DNA from: Tillus elongatus
Taxonomy: Eukaryota; Arthropoda; Insecta; Coleoptera; Cleridae
Direction of reading: 5' to 3'
Length of the DNA: 64,000 nt
NCBI GenBank assembly: GCA_964006375.1
Contig: OZ023267.1
Span: forward strand, 86,041,406 to 86,105,405
Shown: positions 13,699 to 25,065 of the stretch, in pieces
Layout: each line of letters starts with the position of its first letter
How positions within the stretch are numbered: the stretch's first letter is position 1
Translations under genes and position numbers: made by a program
Notes under the pieces: model-generated
The model's database searches: none
Seen by the model: the letters and a program-made list of their open reading frames with translations, nothing else
Told to the model about the DNA's origin: nothing

Positions 13699-13769
<71 letters not shown>
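13699..13769. repeat. (AT)n microsatellite, 71 bases
   Basis: A perfect AT array, preceded by ATACATACAT and bounded on the left by the dispersed repeat 13180-13698. Confidence 0.97.
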
Positions 13770-13772
<3 letters not shown>

Positions 13773-14584
13773 GCACAGCTATCTTGGTCACCTCCAGCCA
13801 CCGAAAAGGCACCCAGGCCTCCATGATATATCATTAGGTTTTTTATGTTTAATTTGCAGATTAAGCATGTAACAATAAGTACCTTTAAAGGCAACATGAG
13901 AGGGGTAACGATTAATTAGATTTATTTTATACTTTTTTTGACACATTTTTAAGTGTAACACGCCTCCATATATAAATCGTTGAAAACAACTCCTTTTGTG
14001 TTTGCTCCCGTACACGTATCATGCGTATACGGCACCAACAATGTTGACAAATCTACATATTAGGTTTTTGCTTACTACTAAGACATCCTGTCCTTGGCCT
14101 TGTTAGTTTTTCTATTTTAGACCCTATTATTTGTCTGGGACCGGCAAAAATCTCGTCTTGAAATAGACTGCAAAATATTAAAGTCTATTTATTTATATTT
14201 ACTCTTTACTTGTATGGCTTCAAAAGGTTACAAAAAAAAGAATGCCTGGAAGTAATAAAAATTCCCCTCTATATTTCAGAATAAAAGCTGGGTTCGCCTT
14301 AAAACTTTCGTTTACAATACTTAGCGAAAGAATAATTAGATTTTGTTTAATCTTTTGTTCTCATTAAAAACGGTTAGTTTTATTTTAAAGTTTATACTTA
14401 AATAAACACTTTTTTATTTACTTATTATGCTTTTAGGTTTATTTATATACTATTTGTCTACTGTAGTGTTATTATTATTATTATGTTTTGTATACATGAA
14501 TTTATGATTAAAACAAATTATTTCATCATAGAATACCAGATGAGTAATGAAATTGACAGTTTTTTTAATAAACAAGACCTGAAA
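13770..14584. other. AT-rich DNA, no gene seen
   Basis: No coding or RNA signal recognised. The short TTATTATTATTATT run near 14471 is ordinary low-complexity sequence. Confidence 0.45.
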
Positions 14585-14885
14585 CGTTATACAACTGGAG
14601 TTTAAAAAACAACTTTCACAAATCAACCCTCATTCATCCCCTAGGTCCTGGACCGATTTTACTCAAAAACAATCCCAACCATTCGTTGGTCAGGTTCTAA
14701 CTGTACACCGAATTTGAAGACGATTTGTCAATTCATTCGAAAGTTATCGTGTCTGTTAACAGACAGACATACAGGCCGACAGACAAAATAATCTTCATTT
14801 TCGAATCATGTTTTCTATGTATTTTTACACTTTTTTACGCCATCGCAACAAAAACAAAAACAAATTTTTGTCACCGTTAACATAA
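14585..14885 (-). repeat. partial copy of the CTTCCACAT-element family
   Basis: Minus-strand relative of the units at 41868-44040 and 51384-53305. It retains the block with CGTTATACAACTGGAG, CAATCC.AACC.TT, the GACAGACATACAG.CCGACAGAC region and TTTTTGTC.CCG. Both terminal CTTCCACAT ends are missing, so it is a truncated fossil copy. Confidence 0.7.
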
Positions 14886-16860
14886 CTGTTGTGAATAAAA
14901 AAGTCGCCAAGACGATTTTTGTCTTTTTTTTTAGAAAATTGTTAATTGCCCAACTAGTACATTAACCTTCACGTAGCTAACGAAATTGTTTTGTATATAA
15001 TATTGTTTTTTTTTTGATTAATATTTCTAGTTATCTAAAAGGGTTAATAGTTAATATCATATTAATATCATATTTTAATTTTACAATGTAGTAAATACAG
15101 CAGTCACAAAAGTTATGACAGTAAAAATGCTATTAAAACAAATGCCATAAAAGTCTCAACATGCAATCGACTTTTGATTGAACCCAATAATTCTTAGTTT
15201 TTCGACGTGAAGAAAGGGTGCTTGGCAGTTATTTCCAAAACATTTTAGCTTTCCAAAGCGCCAGTATATATGTATATATGCTCATATTATTAGTATGTAA
15301 TGCAATCTTTATTATTACGGTATAAATGCGATGTCCCTTGTTCATTGCTACTATGACTATTTGTTTTCCGTAGCTCTTTTAATTTCACTATAGCTTCTAC
15401 ACTTTACCAATTGGCCTAAGGTTTCCAACTTTCCGCTCCATATATCAGAACAATGAAACTTTAGACTTTTTCTTTAGGTTTAAGTTAAATAACTATTGAA
15501 TAGTTGCTTTGTCACCGCCATTTTCTGAGTAGTCACATTTACCATCATTGGTTAAAACACCCTCGAGTTACGTAAACATTTCTGTTTGTTTATCGTTTAG
15601 TTTTAAATATTGTTGCACTTCTGTCCATTCTTATCTGTACTGATTTGATTTTTATCATTTCAGTTTTGGTTTAATCCTTTTTAGCGCACGATCTAGAACA
15701 TTGAACATTATTCGCATTTTTTGCGTTTTTCTATCAGCGCTGTGTCATATTGCATGGAACTGTAGTAAATTTATTTTGTTTTCTGCTGAAATAATATTTT
15801 CCAATCCACATTATTGAAGGGTTTTTACAAGTCTACAAGGGAAATAAACACATAGTTTCCCTATCATTTAGGCATCGTTTCTCCAGCTCGTCGGTTTGGT
15901 CTAAATCCGAACTAATCTTTATTAGGGCAGATCTTAATTTTACTTCTTATTCCACTTTTCACAATGTCTAGCAGAATCTTTGCCACGTGACTGTACACGT
16001 ATGTCCTATAGTAATCCATTGCATTTACTATTTTAATTAAAAAGGAACTGCAACTCCTTCAAGATGTTTTGTTAGTTCAATTTTTTCCAATAAAATTAAA
16101 TAAACATATATAACTTGTTTTGTGTTAGACACATACATCTTAAATGTCAACTACAATTTAAATAAAAAGTTTCTTTCTACAGTTATCAATTCACAAAATC
16201 TGAAACCAAAAAGGGTTAGAATATTGGTTTCAAAAGTGTAAAATGCTTATTTAGTAACTATTTGCTAAGTCTCTAAAATACTTTCAATCATTTCTTTTTC
16301 AAATAATTGAAATTTTTTGAAAAATTAATGTATCTTCATTTTAGATTATTCAAATGCCATATACATAGAACACGTTTGGAACTAAGAACGTTGACTATAC
16401 CTATCTCAAACACATTTGCTTAATTCATTCATTTCAAATTGGTAACCATTAAAAATGTGTTTTTTTTTCTAATAGCATTGTTCAAAATGTGAAAAGGTAC
16501 CAATTTAACAATCAGCATAGCTGAATAGAATTCTGATCTTGGTACTGAATACTAAACGTGTGGTAAATTTTCACAAACTTAATCTTTATAGTTTTTTAGA
16601 ATAAAATGAGATAAATAAAATATTTAATGACATTATGTGCGAAAAGCAGGAAGTATTTTGAAACCTCAAACTTGTAATTTTTTGGACAGGGTATTATATT
16701 GGCAAGTATCGAATTTCATTGTAAAATACTTTAGTTGTATTGAGATTAGGAAACAAATAACACTTGAATATCATGTTCGTTATTGTTTTGAAATGAATTC
16801 CGATGCTGTTAAAATGCTTATATCGTATTAAAACAATAAAACTATTTTTATTAGATAATT
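14886..16860. other. AT-rich DNA, no gene seen
   Basis: Two kilobases without recognisable coding, RNA or transposon sequence. The 15.6-16.0 kb part has faint words suggestive of an old reverse-transcriptase relic, but nothing I can support. Confidence 0.4.
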
Positions 16861-16926
16861 TTTCCATTAGGGCTCGTCCGTGTCTTTGCCGCCCCGATAG
16901 CACCGCAGCCTTTGGCTTATTGTGCA
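16861..16926 (-). mobile_element. 66-base 3' stub of the LINE found whole at 56197-60773
   Basis: The segment from AGGGCTCGTCCGTGTC to CTTATTGTGCA matches the 3' end of the large LINE (56211-56270), with the shared words TCTTTGCCGCCCCGAT and TTATTGTGCAT. It is flanked by a 14-base imperfect target-site duplication (16847-16860 and 16927-16940, 12 of 14 identical). That is the mark of an extremely 5'-truncated retrotransposition. Confidence 0.75.
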
Positions 16927-16940
16927 TTTATTAAATACTT

Positions 16941-17626
16941 ACTTGCCCATAAAATTTATGCAGTAACTAAAACATTTGGAGTGTCAATTTAACCGAGCAA
17001 CTCTGAAGAGCTGCTTCTTTCTGGAAAAGCATTCTCGTTTCATGTTTATGCACTTTGGGATAATATAGTAAAATCTTTTGTAGGGCACTAACTATTAATT
17101 ATCTGGTAAATATGTTTAGTAAACCACTCAGTTGTTCTAGTAAACGAGTTTAATAATATCAAGCCTCTGTATTGTATACGTTTACCAAACAAATTTCTAT
17201 GTACTTAAGTACCTTTATCGTCTATTTGGTTATGCTGGTTATATTTTGACCCTGCTGCAGTGCTGACCCGACTTATTATTTTGTACTCAACTTATTATTT
17301 ATAATAAAAACGAAAAGAGTATTTAGAATATTTATCGACGGTAAAATTGGTTATCGTTTAAATAATAAAAATTAATTAAAACATGTATTCTAAACTTTAT
17401 TCATTGTTGTTGCCTTTACTTGGTGAAACGGTTCCATACTAAAATAAAGTTATTCAGAATATGGCACAAATAACTAGTTTGAACCTAAAAATATTTGGAA
17501 ATAGACTAATGTACCTACGTAAAACTAATGGCTTGGTTATTGCAACAGCGTGGGAGGTTAAAACAAAATATATTTTAAACAATAATTTAAAACAGGTAAA
17601 CAGCCTGTAAAATAATAGTAACAGTT
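16941..17626. other. no gene seen
   Basis: AT-rich. A 33-base phrase at about 17406-17438 (TTACTTGGTGAAACGGTTCCA) resembles the loop of the foldback element at 20137-20172, so a piece of that family may be present. Confidence 0.4.
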
Positions 17627-18207
17627 GATAAGTACACTTGGAGAACCTAAATCACCACAACACATCTTTTTAAAGACCTGACGATCGTTTCACTAACAAA
17701 GTTAGCGCCATCAGAGGATGAAAAATTTTAACTACTTTACTACTAACATCACCTTTTATACTGAATCTTATAGATAAAGCACGATATCGAGAGGGAGACT
17801 AAATCGCAGGCAAATTCTTTAGTGTATTTTGTGTTTTAAGTGCTGGAGGAGGTATTTGAACTTCCTTTATCACTTTACTTGACAGGTTTCGGAATGTTTA
17901 TCTTCATCAAAGACAAAGCGCAAACAGAGGACTGCAAACCATTGGCGGAGCTCGGTTTAAGGAACTTTTGTTTTTTATTGCCCTAGAAATATAAATACTT
18001 TCATACGCATCCAGCTCCGCTGGCCATCTAACATTTTTGATAAGTTACACATTTTCTTTATCAATGTGGTGGTTATTATTTCAAATATGTCGCGCCACGC
18101 ATGACTTGTCCACACTACCCTATCTCAGCTGTGCCAGATGTCCACGAAATCTAGTCTCAATGGTTCTCTTAGTCGGCCAAACGTATCTAAGATTACAATC
18201 TTTACAA
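17627..18207 (-). pseudogene. Penelope-like element, left arm: GIY-YIG endonuclease end and 3' tail
   Basis: On the minus strand this arm begins at 18207 within the GIY-YIG endonuclease region: the codons for DCNLRYV are clear, then frame breaks follow. It continues through the conserved 3' end, whose landmark words are CCACCACATTGATAAAGAAAA, GATGCAGATAAACATT-type sequence and AACCTGTCAAG. It ends at about 17627 after a hammerhead-like motif. Reverse transcriptase is absent. It meets the right arm head to head at 18207/18208, the two diverging from the junction. Penelope-like elements are retroelements with a telomerase-related RT and, in this group, a GIY-YIG nuclease. The copy is dead. Confidence 0.75.
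17674..17724 (-). ncRNA. hammerhead-ribozyme-like motif in a Penelope tail
   Basis: On the minus strand: CTGATGG (17714-17708), a six-pair stem GCTAAC/GTTAGT with loop TTT, then GAAA (17691-17688), a CGATCG step and GTC before AGG. These are the elements of a type I hammerhead, with the position normally A9 changed to G and one extra C at the base of stem II. Penelope-like elements are known to carry hammerhead motifs. Cleavage by this copy is doubtful. Confidence 0.45.
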
Positions 18208-18988
18208 CACACATTAATCAATCCGGATATCCGTTATATATCGGATTGCTTAGTGAAAAATTAATTAATAGATACAGAACAAAGAGAATGTTAGCGGAAT
18301 GCATGGCATTCAGAAAAGATAAAATAGAGAAACAAATTGTTTGCCTACCTTTTGAACTGCGTATCAAAAGGGGCCTCGTGAGCCATTTAAGCTAACTTTC
18401 TCGACAAAAAATAATTTAAGAAATTTGTTACGTGATAGGGAAGATAAAGATATAGCCACTGAAATGACGGGTATTTATGAGATAGGTTGTAAAGATTGTA
18501 ACCTTAGATACGTGGGGCAGACTAAGAGAACCATTGAGACTAGATTTCGTGAACATCTGGCAGAGCTGAGATACGATAGTGTGGACAGGTCATGCGTGGA
18601 ATAACATATTTTTGAAAATAACCACCACATTGGTGAAGAAAATTTGAAACTGTTAGATGGCCAGCTGAGCTAGATGCGTACGAGAGTATTTATATTTCTA
18701 GGCCAATAATGATGCAGATAAACATTCCGAAACCTGTCATGTAAAATGACAAAGGAAGTTCATAAACCTCGTCCGGCAATTAAAATACAATACGCTGAAG
18801 AATTTGCCTGCGATTTAGTCTCCCGCTCGGTATCGTTCTTTACCTAAGATTCAGTATAAAAGGTGATGTTATTCGTAAAGTAGTTAGAATTTTTCATCCT
18901 CTGACGACGCTAACTTTGTTAGTGAAACGATCGCCAGGTCTTTAAAAACATGTGTTGTGGTGATTTGGGTTCTCTAAGTGTACTTATT
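18208..18988 (+). pseudogene. Penelope-like element, right arm: RT C-terminus, GIY-YIG endonuclease, 3' tail
   Basis: The forward arm starts near 18208 in the linker after the reverse transcriptase (SEKLINRYRTKRMLAEC) and continues into the GIY-YIG nuclease: GIYEIGCKDC near 18470, then RYVGQT and RFREHL. A frameshift near 18385, an in-frame TAA at about 18602 and a short deletion before the stretch at 18650 break it. The tail carries a hammerhead-like motif at 18891-18945. It parallels the ORF at 46579-47259, which keeps this domain intact. It forms a head-to-head pair with 17627-18207. Confidence 0.78.
18891..18945 (+). ncRNA. hammerhead-ribozyme-like motif with near-complete core
   Basis: CTGACGA at 18901-18907 matches the invariant CUGANGA. 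Stem II is GCTAAC/GTTAGT (18909-18914, 18918-18923) with loop TTT, then GAAA at 18924-18927 and a CGATCG step. The cleavage-site triplet reads GCC instead of GTC, followed by AGG, which can pair with CCT just before the core to start stem I; A5/T5 runs further out could extend it. Defects are the U-to-C change in the triplet and one unpaired C before stem II. Other copies in the window keep GTC. Confidence 0.5.
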
Positions 18989-19272
18989 AGTGCTCATCAC
19001 AGGTTCCAATCTTCCCTTTGTGAACAGTTTCTTGGCCGTTAAATACACAGATATCAAGGATGTATAAAGTTGGCGCCAAATTAATAACAAATCTGTAAAT
19101 TAGTAATAAAACAGTTTAATTCCTCTAAGAATCAAGTTCAGTAACTGACTTAATTTTAAATTACACATTTCTAATCTTTTTTTGTGTACTCGTATATATT
19201 TCGGTAGAAGTTTTGGTATTATATCGCTGTAGGCTGTAAACAATTTTGATACTCATATATTTAAAAGTTTTA
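18989..19272. other. no gene seen
   Basis: Short anonymous AT-rich gap between the Penelope pair and the following tandem repeat. Confidence 0.4.
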
Positions 19273-19431
19273 AATTTATATTGGATGCTTTTTACCGTTT
19301 TTAGTGAATTTTCTTTTAAAAAAATCACTAGTGAGGAGATCCCGACTTCAAATTTATATTGGATGCTTTTTACCCTTTTTTAGGGAATTTTCTTTAAAAA
19401 AAAATAAACTAATGAGAAGATCCCGACTTTT
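19273..19431. repeat. 80-base tandem duplication
   Basis: Two copies of a unit containing TTATATTGGATGCTTTTTAC and ending GAGATCCCGACTT / AAGATCCCGACTT, meeting near 19351. The phrase GGGATCTCCTTATTAGTGAA near 34739 is an inverted relative beside another (AT)n array. Confidence 0.75.
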
Positions 19432-19710
19432 GAATTTTGAAAAAAAAATTCAAATGACCGCGAACTAGGCCCCATATCTAGGGCCAGATACCTTCTTTTT
19501 GCAAGTGGCTTGGATAAGTTCGTTAGTCAGGAAAATCGGCTCAGGTTTTCCCGGAAAATTTTGTGTTTTCTTTTGAAAAAAAATTATATATCCGGAAATA
19601 ACAAAGTAAAGGCAACCAAATTTGATACGCTGGTTTCTGTCATAAAAAGTATCCTATGTGCCAAAACTCATTCAATTCTATCTTAAATGACAAAAAGTTA
19701 GAGGTGAATA
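19432..19710 (+). repeat. dispersed repeat, copy without (AT)n array
   Basis: Carries the ordered words GTGGCTTGGATAAGTTCGTTA, TCAGGAAAATCGGC, TTTTCCCGGAAAATTTTG and CCGGAAATAACAAAGTAA, matching 13180-13698 (inverted) and 54819-55165. No microsatellite is attached here, unlike the other copies. Confidence 0.7.
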
Positions 19711-19913
19711 AATTTTTAATTAATTAAATCTGATCCAAGAAAGTTAAAACTCCAAAATTGATTGATCAGAATGTGAGTGAAAGATACTACAAGAAATGAC
19801 CAGCAAGCTTCTAGATATGTGTCTAAGTCGTTATTTTCCTTGATTTCGTTCAAATATGAGCAAAAATCAATTGTAAATCAAAATGGGATATACCTGCTAG
19901 TAAATAGATATAG
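19711..19913. other. no gene seen
   Basis: Anonymous AT-rich sequence before the tRNA-like head. Confidence 0.4.
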
Positions 19914-19985
19914 TGCGTAGCTCAGTGGGCTAGGTCCCCGTACAACGTGTAATCGACTCCCACATGACGAGTTCTAATCCTAGTT
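19914..19985 (+). mobile_element. tRNA-like head, probable degenerate SINE
   Basis: TAGCTCAGTGGGCTAGG is a close A-box match, and GAGTTCTAATCC, 44 bases further on, is a B box with one or two changes. The order and spacing fit a tRNA, but no cloverleaf acceptor pairing is evident, so this is more likely a SINE head or tRNA relic than a gene. It resembles the head of the SINE at 52977-53201 rather than the one at 44044. Confidence 0.42.
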
Positions 19986-20050
19986 AGTGAATTTACTTTT
20001 ATTTTTACTTTTTTCGTCTTTGATTCAATTTTAAAGCCAGCTGATCAGAT

Positions 20051-20252
20051 TGTGTAATTCCAATATTTTTTAGCGACTTTTTGTTGAAAATAAAAGATAA
20101 GCACTTTTAAGGCTTTTAATTCAAGTTCAATAGCAGCTGTTGTTCCCCTTAGTTGGTAAAACCGTTCCACAGTTAACAAACTTAAAAGTCTTAAAAGTGC
20201 TTATCTTTCATTTTCAACAAAAAAGTCGCTAAAAAAATATTGGAATTACACA
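20051..20252. mobile_element. 200-base foldback/MITE hairpin
   Basis: The arms 20051-20119 and 20182-20252 are near-perfect reverse complements (outer end TGTGTAATTCCAATATTTTT), with a loop of about 62 bases. The loop phrase TTAGTTGGTAAAACCGTTCCA resembles 17406-17438. No coding capacity; no clear target-site duplication. Confidence 0.8.
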
Positions 20253-20351
20253 GTAGAGATTTGTGACATCAGAAGAGGTTGTTTTCTTTTCTACAACCGG
20301 ATTCAATTTTTACAGCATCCACACGTAAAAGAATTTTCTGTGTGAAGCCAC

Positions 20352-20635
20352 AGCGAACTTTCTTGTACAAAATGTTATTTTAAAGGCGATTTCTTTATAA
20401 ATGAATTTAATGAATCATCTTTGAAGAAACATTTGTTGCGAATTTTTATATGAAAAATTATTCAATTGATGTAACATTTTTTAAAGGAAGTTCGTCGGAA
20501 ATGAGGTTTTAATGGATTTTCGTGAAAACAAATTATTTTATTTTCAATTTTAATTACAGATTGAGTATATAATTTGAATTTTATGTATTCTTTTAGCAAA
20601 ATTTTGTGTAAAAGATATTTAGCCAGTTTTCGCAG
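20352..20635. repeat. direct duplication, copy 1
   Basis: Begins AGCGAACTTTCTTGTACAAAATG and ends TTTAGCCAGTTTTCG. The same sequence, diverged, starts again at 20844. The repeat distance is about 490 bases. ORFs in the two copies differ, so it is not coding. Confidence 0.8.
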
Positions 20636-20843
20636 AAATTTTTTGTGCTTCGTAGAAATCACTTTAAGATGCTTTTGTGAAATTTTTGCAACTAATGATA
20701 AATGTGTAATAAGTTATTATAAAAAAATGTTTGCGGATTTTCTTGTTTTGTGGAAAATTATACTTTGGTAGGTGGCTAAATAAACGGTTCTTTGGCCATG
20801 AAAATCGACAAGTTTTTTTTTTATTTGTGTAATTTTTTTATTA

Positions 20844-21110
20844 GCGAATTTTCTCGTACAAAATGTTCTTTTAATATCGAATTTTCTTATAAATTAATTT
20901 AATGATTTTTCTTTGAAGAAACATTTGTAGAAAATATTTGTATGACAAATTATTCACTTGATGGAACATTTTTTAACCGAAATTCTTCGAAAAGAAGGTT
21001 TTTATGGATTCTCGATTTTATTTTCTGTTTTAATTACAGATTAGGTATATAATTTAAATTTTATGTATTCTTTCAACAAAATTTTGTGTAAAAAATATTT
21101 AGCCAAATTT
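20844..21110. repeat. direct duplication, copy 2
   Basis: Diverged copy of 20352-20635. Shared landmarks are TTTGAAGAAACATTTGT and TTTTAATTACAGATT. The word ACGCACTTGTTGCGTCCAGA follows near 21175. Confidence 0.8.
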
Positions 21111-22173
<1,063 letters not shown>

Positions 22174-22174
22174 T

Positions 22175-22276
<102 letters not shown>

Positions 22277-23810
22277 CTTGGCTTGGCTTGGCTACTTATT
22301 AATTATTTATTTTATTTTTAAAATATATAAAATGATATTTATTTATCTATAGGATTATATTTTTTTATTTATTTATATTTTGATTTGTATAATTTTATTT
22401 ATTTCTATAAATAATCACCCTGTAGATGTGTGTAAACCTTTTTGGTTGTTTTTGTATTTTATAATTGGTACAATTTTAGCGATGATATTATTTTATTGAT
22501 TGTAATTTAACATGTAACTAGAAATCTTTTATATTAACAGTTTACACAATGTTTTATGGGTGACTCTGTGTATTTTATAATGTATTTTTTAGCTGAATAA
22601 AATGTTTATGACTGGTGTTTGAATTTTGGTTTAGATCAGTATATATATTCGTCATATTAAAGCTAAGTTCAGTGTAATATGGGTTGCCTACCCCTCTACT
22701 AAATATTATATGCCAAATAAATTGTAATGAAATAATTAATGTACTTACGTTGTCTCAGTGGTGGATTCTGCTAAATAGGGGAAAAGAAATAGCCTGCTAA
22801 TATGCAATTAACCTTATTTTTTTGATCTTATTATGTTTTCTCAAAGAATTATGTTTTTAGAAAAATTTTCATAACAACTTTTATTGGACACAATTTTTAA
22901 ATTTAAATCTAAACGGATCCGTTGTTATAACTCTCAAACTTACTAATAAATTAACTGATTAATATTATTAACAGAATTTCGGATGATTTTCAAATGTTCG
23001 TTACAAACTAAGATGGCTTTCGGAGTTGCGATCCTGACTCCCTCTAAGTTCTTAACTTTGAACTTTGGTGAAATGTAAACTAAGATTTCTGTTTATGTAT
23101 AAAATCTTATTTTTCCCATGAATGCTTTTGCTTGACGTATGATCGATAGAATAGACTGTCTTTTAAATAAAGTAATTTGCCTCCTTGTGCTGATTTAGAT
23201 AAAATAAAATAAATCTCAAACCTTGATTCCTCGCTAGTGGTGGTAGGTATCTCTAAATGTGGTTATTCTTGATATATACATATACTGTTTATCTTGTAAT
23301 TTATTACTTTAAAACTTCATGTGACACCTTCTGTTTGTTCTAGTGATACAATGGATCTTTTCACAAAATATACTTTAAAAATATATAAATTCTTTGGGAA
23401 GCAAGAATGACGCCACTCTAGCGTCTGAATTTATTTAACAACCAACCATAATTCATAACAAAAGCGGAAATCTTGCCCAAATTCATCTAATGTTATTTCC
23501 TGTTTGATATCAGAGCATCCTTTCTTGAATTTAATTAATACATTTTTGACAGCTATTCACCCGGTAAGTTTGAATATCATTATTCTTAAAATGACATTTG
23601 GCCTAATCTTACTTCTTAGACAATCATAACCAACAATAACTTTCAAAACTAAAATAAGTTTATATTTGTTGCACTCTTGATTTGAAAAGTCCCACAACAC
23701 AAACACTGTCTTTGGTAAACTCCAGTTCATTGTTCACATAAAAAAACAACTTATGCCTAGGTTTTTTTTTTAATTTCAACAACACACCACGAGGGCTTAC
23801 AGCCTAAATA

Positions 23811-25060
23811 CTATCGTACCGTGGGTGTTGACAAGGAGGAACGAGGCAGATTGTTAATTCTGGACTTGAAGGTTTGGAGGTTCGGAGGAGAAGTCACCTG
23901 GACAGTAAAAGGGTGCATTCGCTCTGTTTCCCTGGTAGATCTGTTGGGGGCAGCAGGTGGGGGAACTATGGAGGAAAGCTCCACTGAGCAGTGCCCGTGC
24001 AGATATCTATAAAAGAGAGAGAGAGAGAGAGGTCACCAACGGCACGTCGGTGGGCAAGGGATGGCAGCCTTTGGGTGAGGGTAGGGTCACCGATGAGACG
24101 TATAGCTCTCTTTTGAATGAAGTCCAGGATAGCGAGTGTAGAAGCGGCAGCGGCACCCCAGATGTGGGAGCAGTATTCGAGGTTCGGCCTTATTTGTGAA
24201 GTATATAAGGTATAGAGATTAGCTGGTGAAAAGTATTTGCGAGCCCGGAAGAGGAAACCTAATTTCTTAGCAGCCGCTTCTGCAATTGATGTGACATGTT
24301 GGTGCCAATTAAGATTTCGATCCACAGAAATGCCAACAAGAGAAAAGGACCCATTACTTTGAATAACTTGGTTGTTCATTGTGATGGGTCTAGGGTTGGT
24401 GTATCTCTTGTGAGAAAGAAGGCAAGACTTAGTTTTGGTGGGGTTGAATTGTACAAGATTTATACTTCCCCAGTCTAATATTTTTTGGAGATCCACGGAG
24501 ACAGAACCCTCCATGAGTCTGCGATCCTCATCTAATTGGGCTAAAGAGACATGCTTAGAATATTGTATATTTGAATGGAGGGTGCTGTCGTCCACGTAGC
24601 TGTGAACTGGGTTGGATGTGCTCGAGAGGAGGTCATTGATGTGGAGAAGAAACAAAGTAGGGGCTAAAGCTGAACCTTGAGGAACTCCTGCATTAATTGG
24701 ATACAGTTTAGAGGAATGGCCATCCACAACAACAGATATGCTCCTGTTGGAGAGGAAATTTGCTGTCCACATACAGAGTTTTGGTGGTAGGCCATAGGCC
24801 GGAAGTTTATTAAGCAGCGCTGCGTGCCAGACCTGGTCGAATGCTTTGGATATGTCTAGAGCAACAATCTGGGATTCACCGTGTTGTTTCATAGACTTGA
24901 TCCAAGAATGGGTGACAAAGGAAAGGAGGTCGGCAGTCGATCTGCGCTGACGAAATCCATACTGCCTGTCGTGGATTAGACTGTGTTTTTCAAGAAATTT
25001 TAGTAATTCGGTGTTTATATACTTTTCCATCACTTTAGAGACGACTGAAAGAGAGAAATA
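23811..25060 (-). pseudogene. LINE ORF2 end: reverse transcriptase catalytic domain and C-terminus
   Basis: Reverse transcriptase with VALDISKAFDQVWH (motif A Asp), NAGVPQGSALAPTLFLLHIN (motif B) and HSYVDDSTL (motif C, YVDD where many LINEs have FADD), then LVGISVDRNLNW and the thumb WGAAAASTL.ILDFIQKRAIRLIG. A (GA)n run at 24013-24031 shifts the frame near the end. The natural C-terminus (PPPAAPNRSTRETER ... stop at 23811) follows in the other frame. The catalytic residues are intact but the gene is dead because of the upstream breaks. Confidence 0.85.
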
Positions 25061-25065
25061 GGCCT

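Noticed and set aside
19914..19985. Functional tRNA gene
   Set aside because: A and B boxes are present, but acceptor-stem pairing is lacking and the B box deviates, so a SINE head or relic is likelier.
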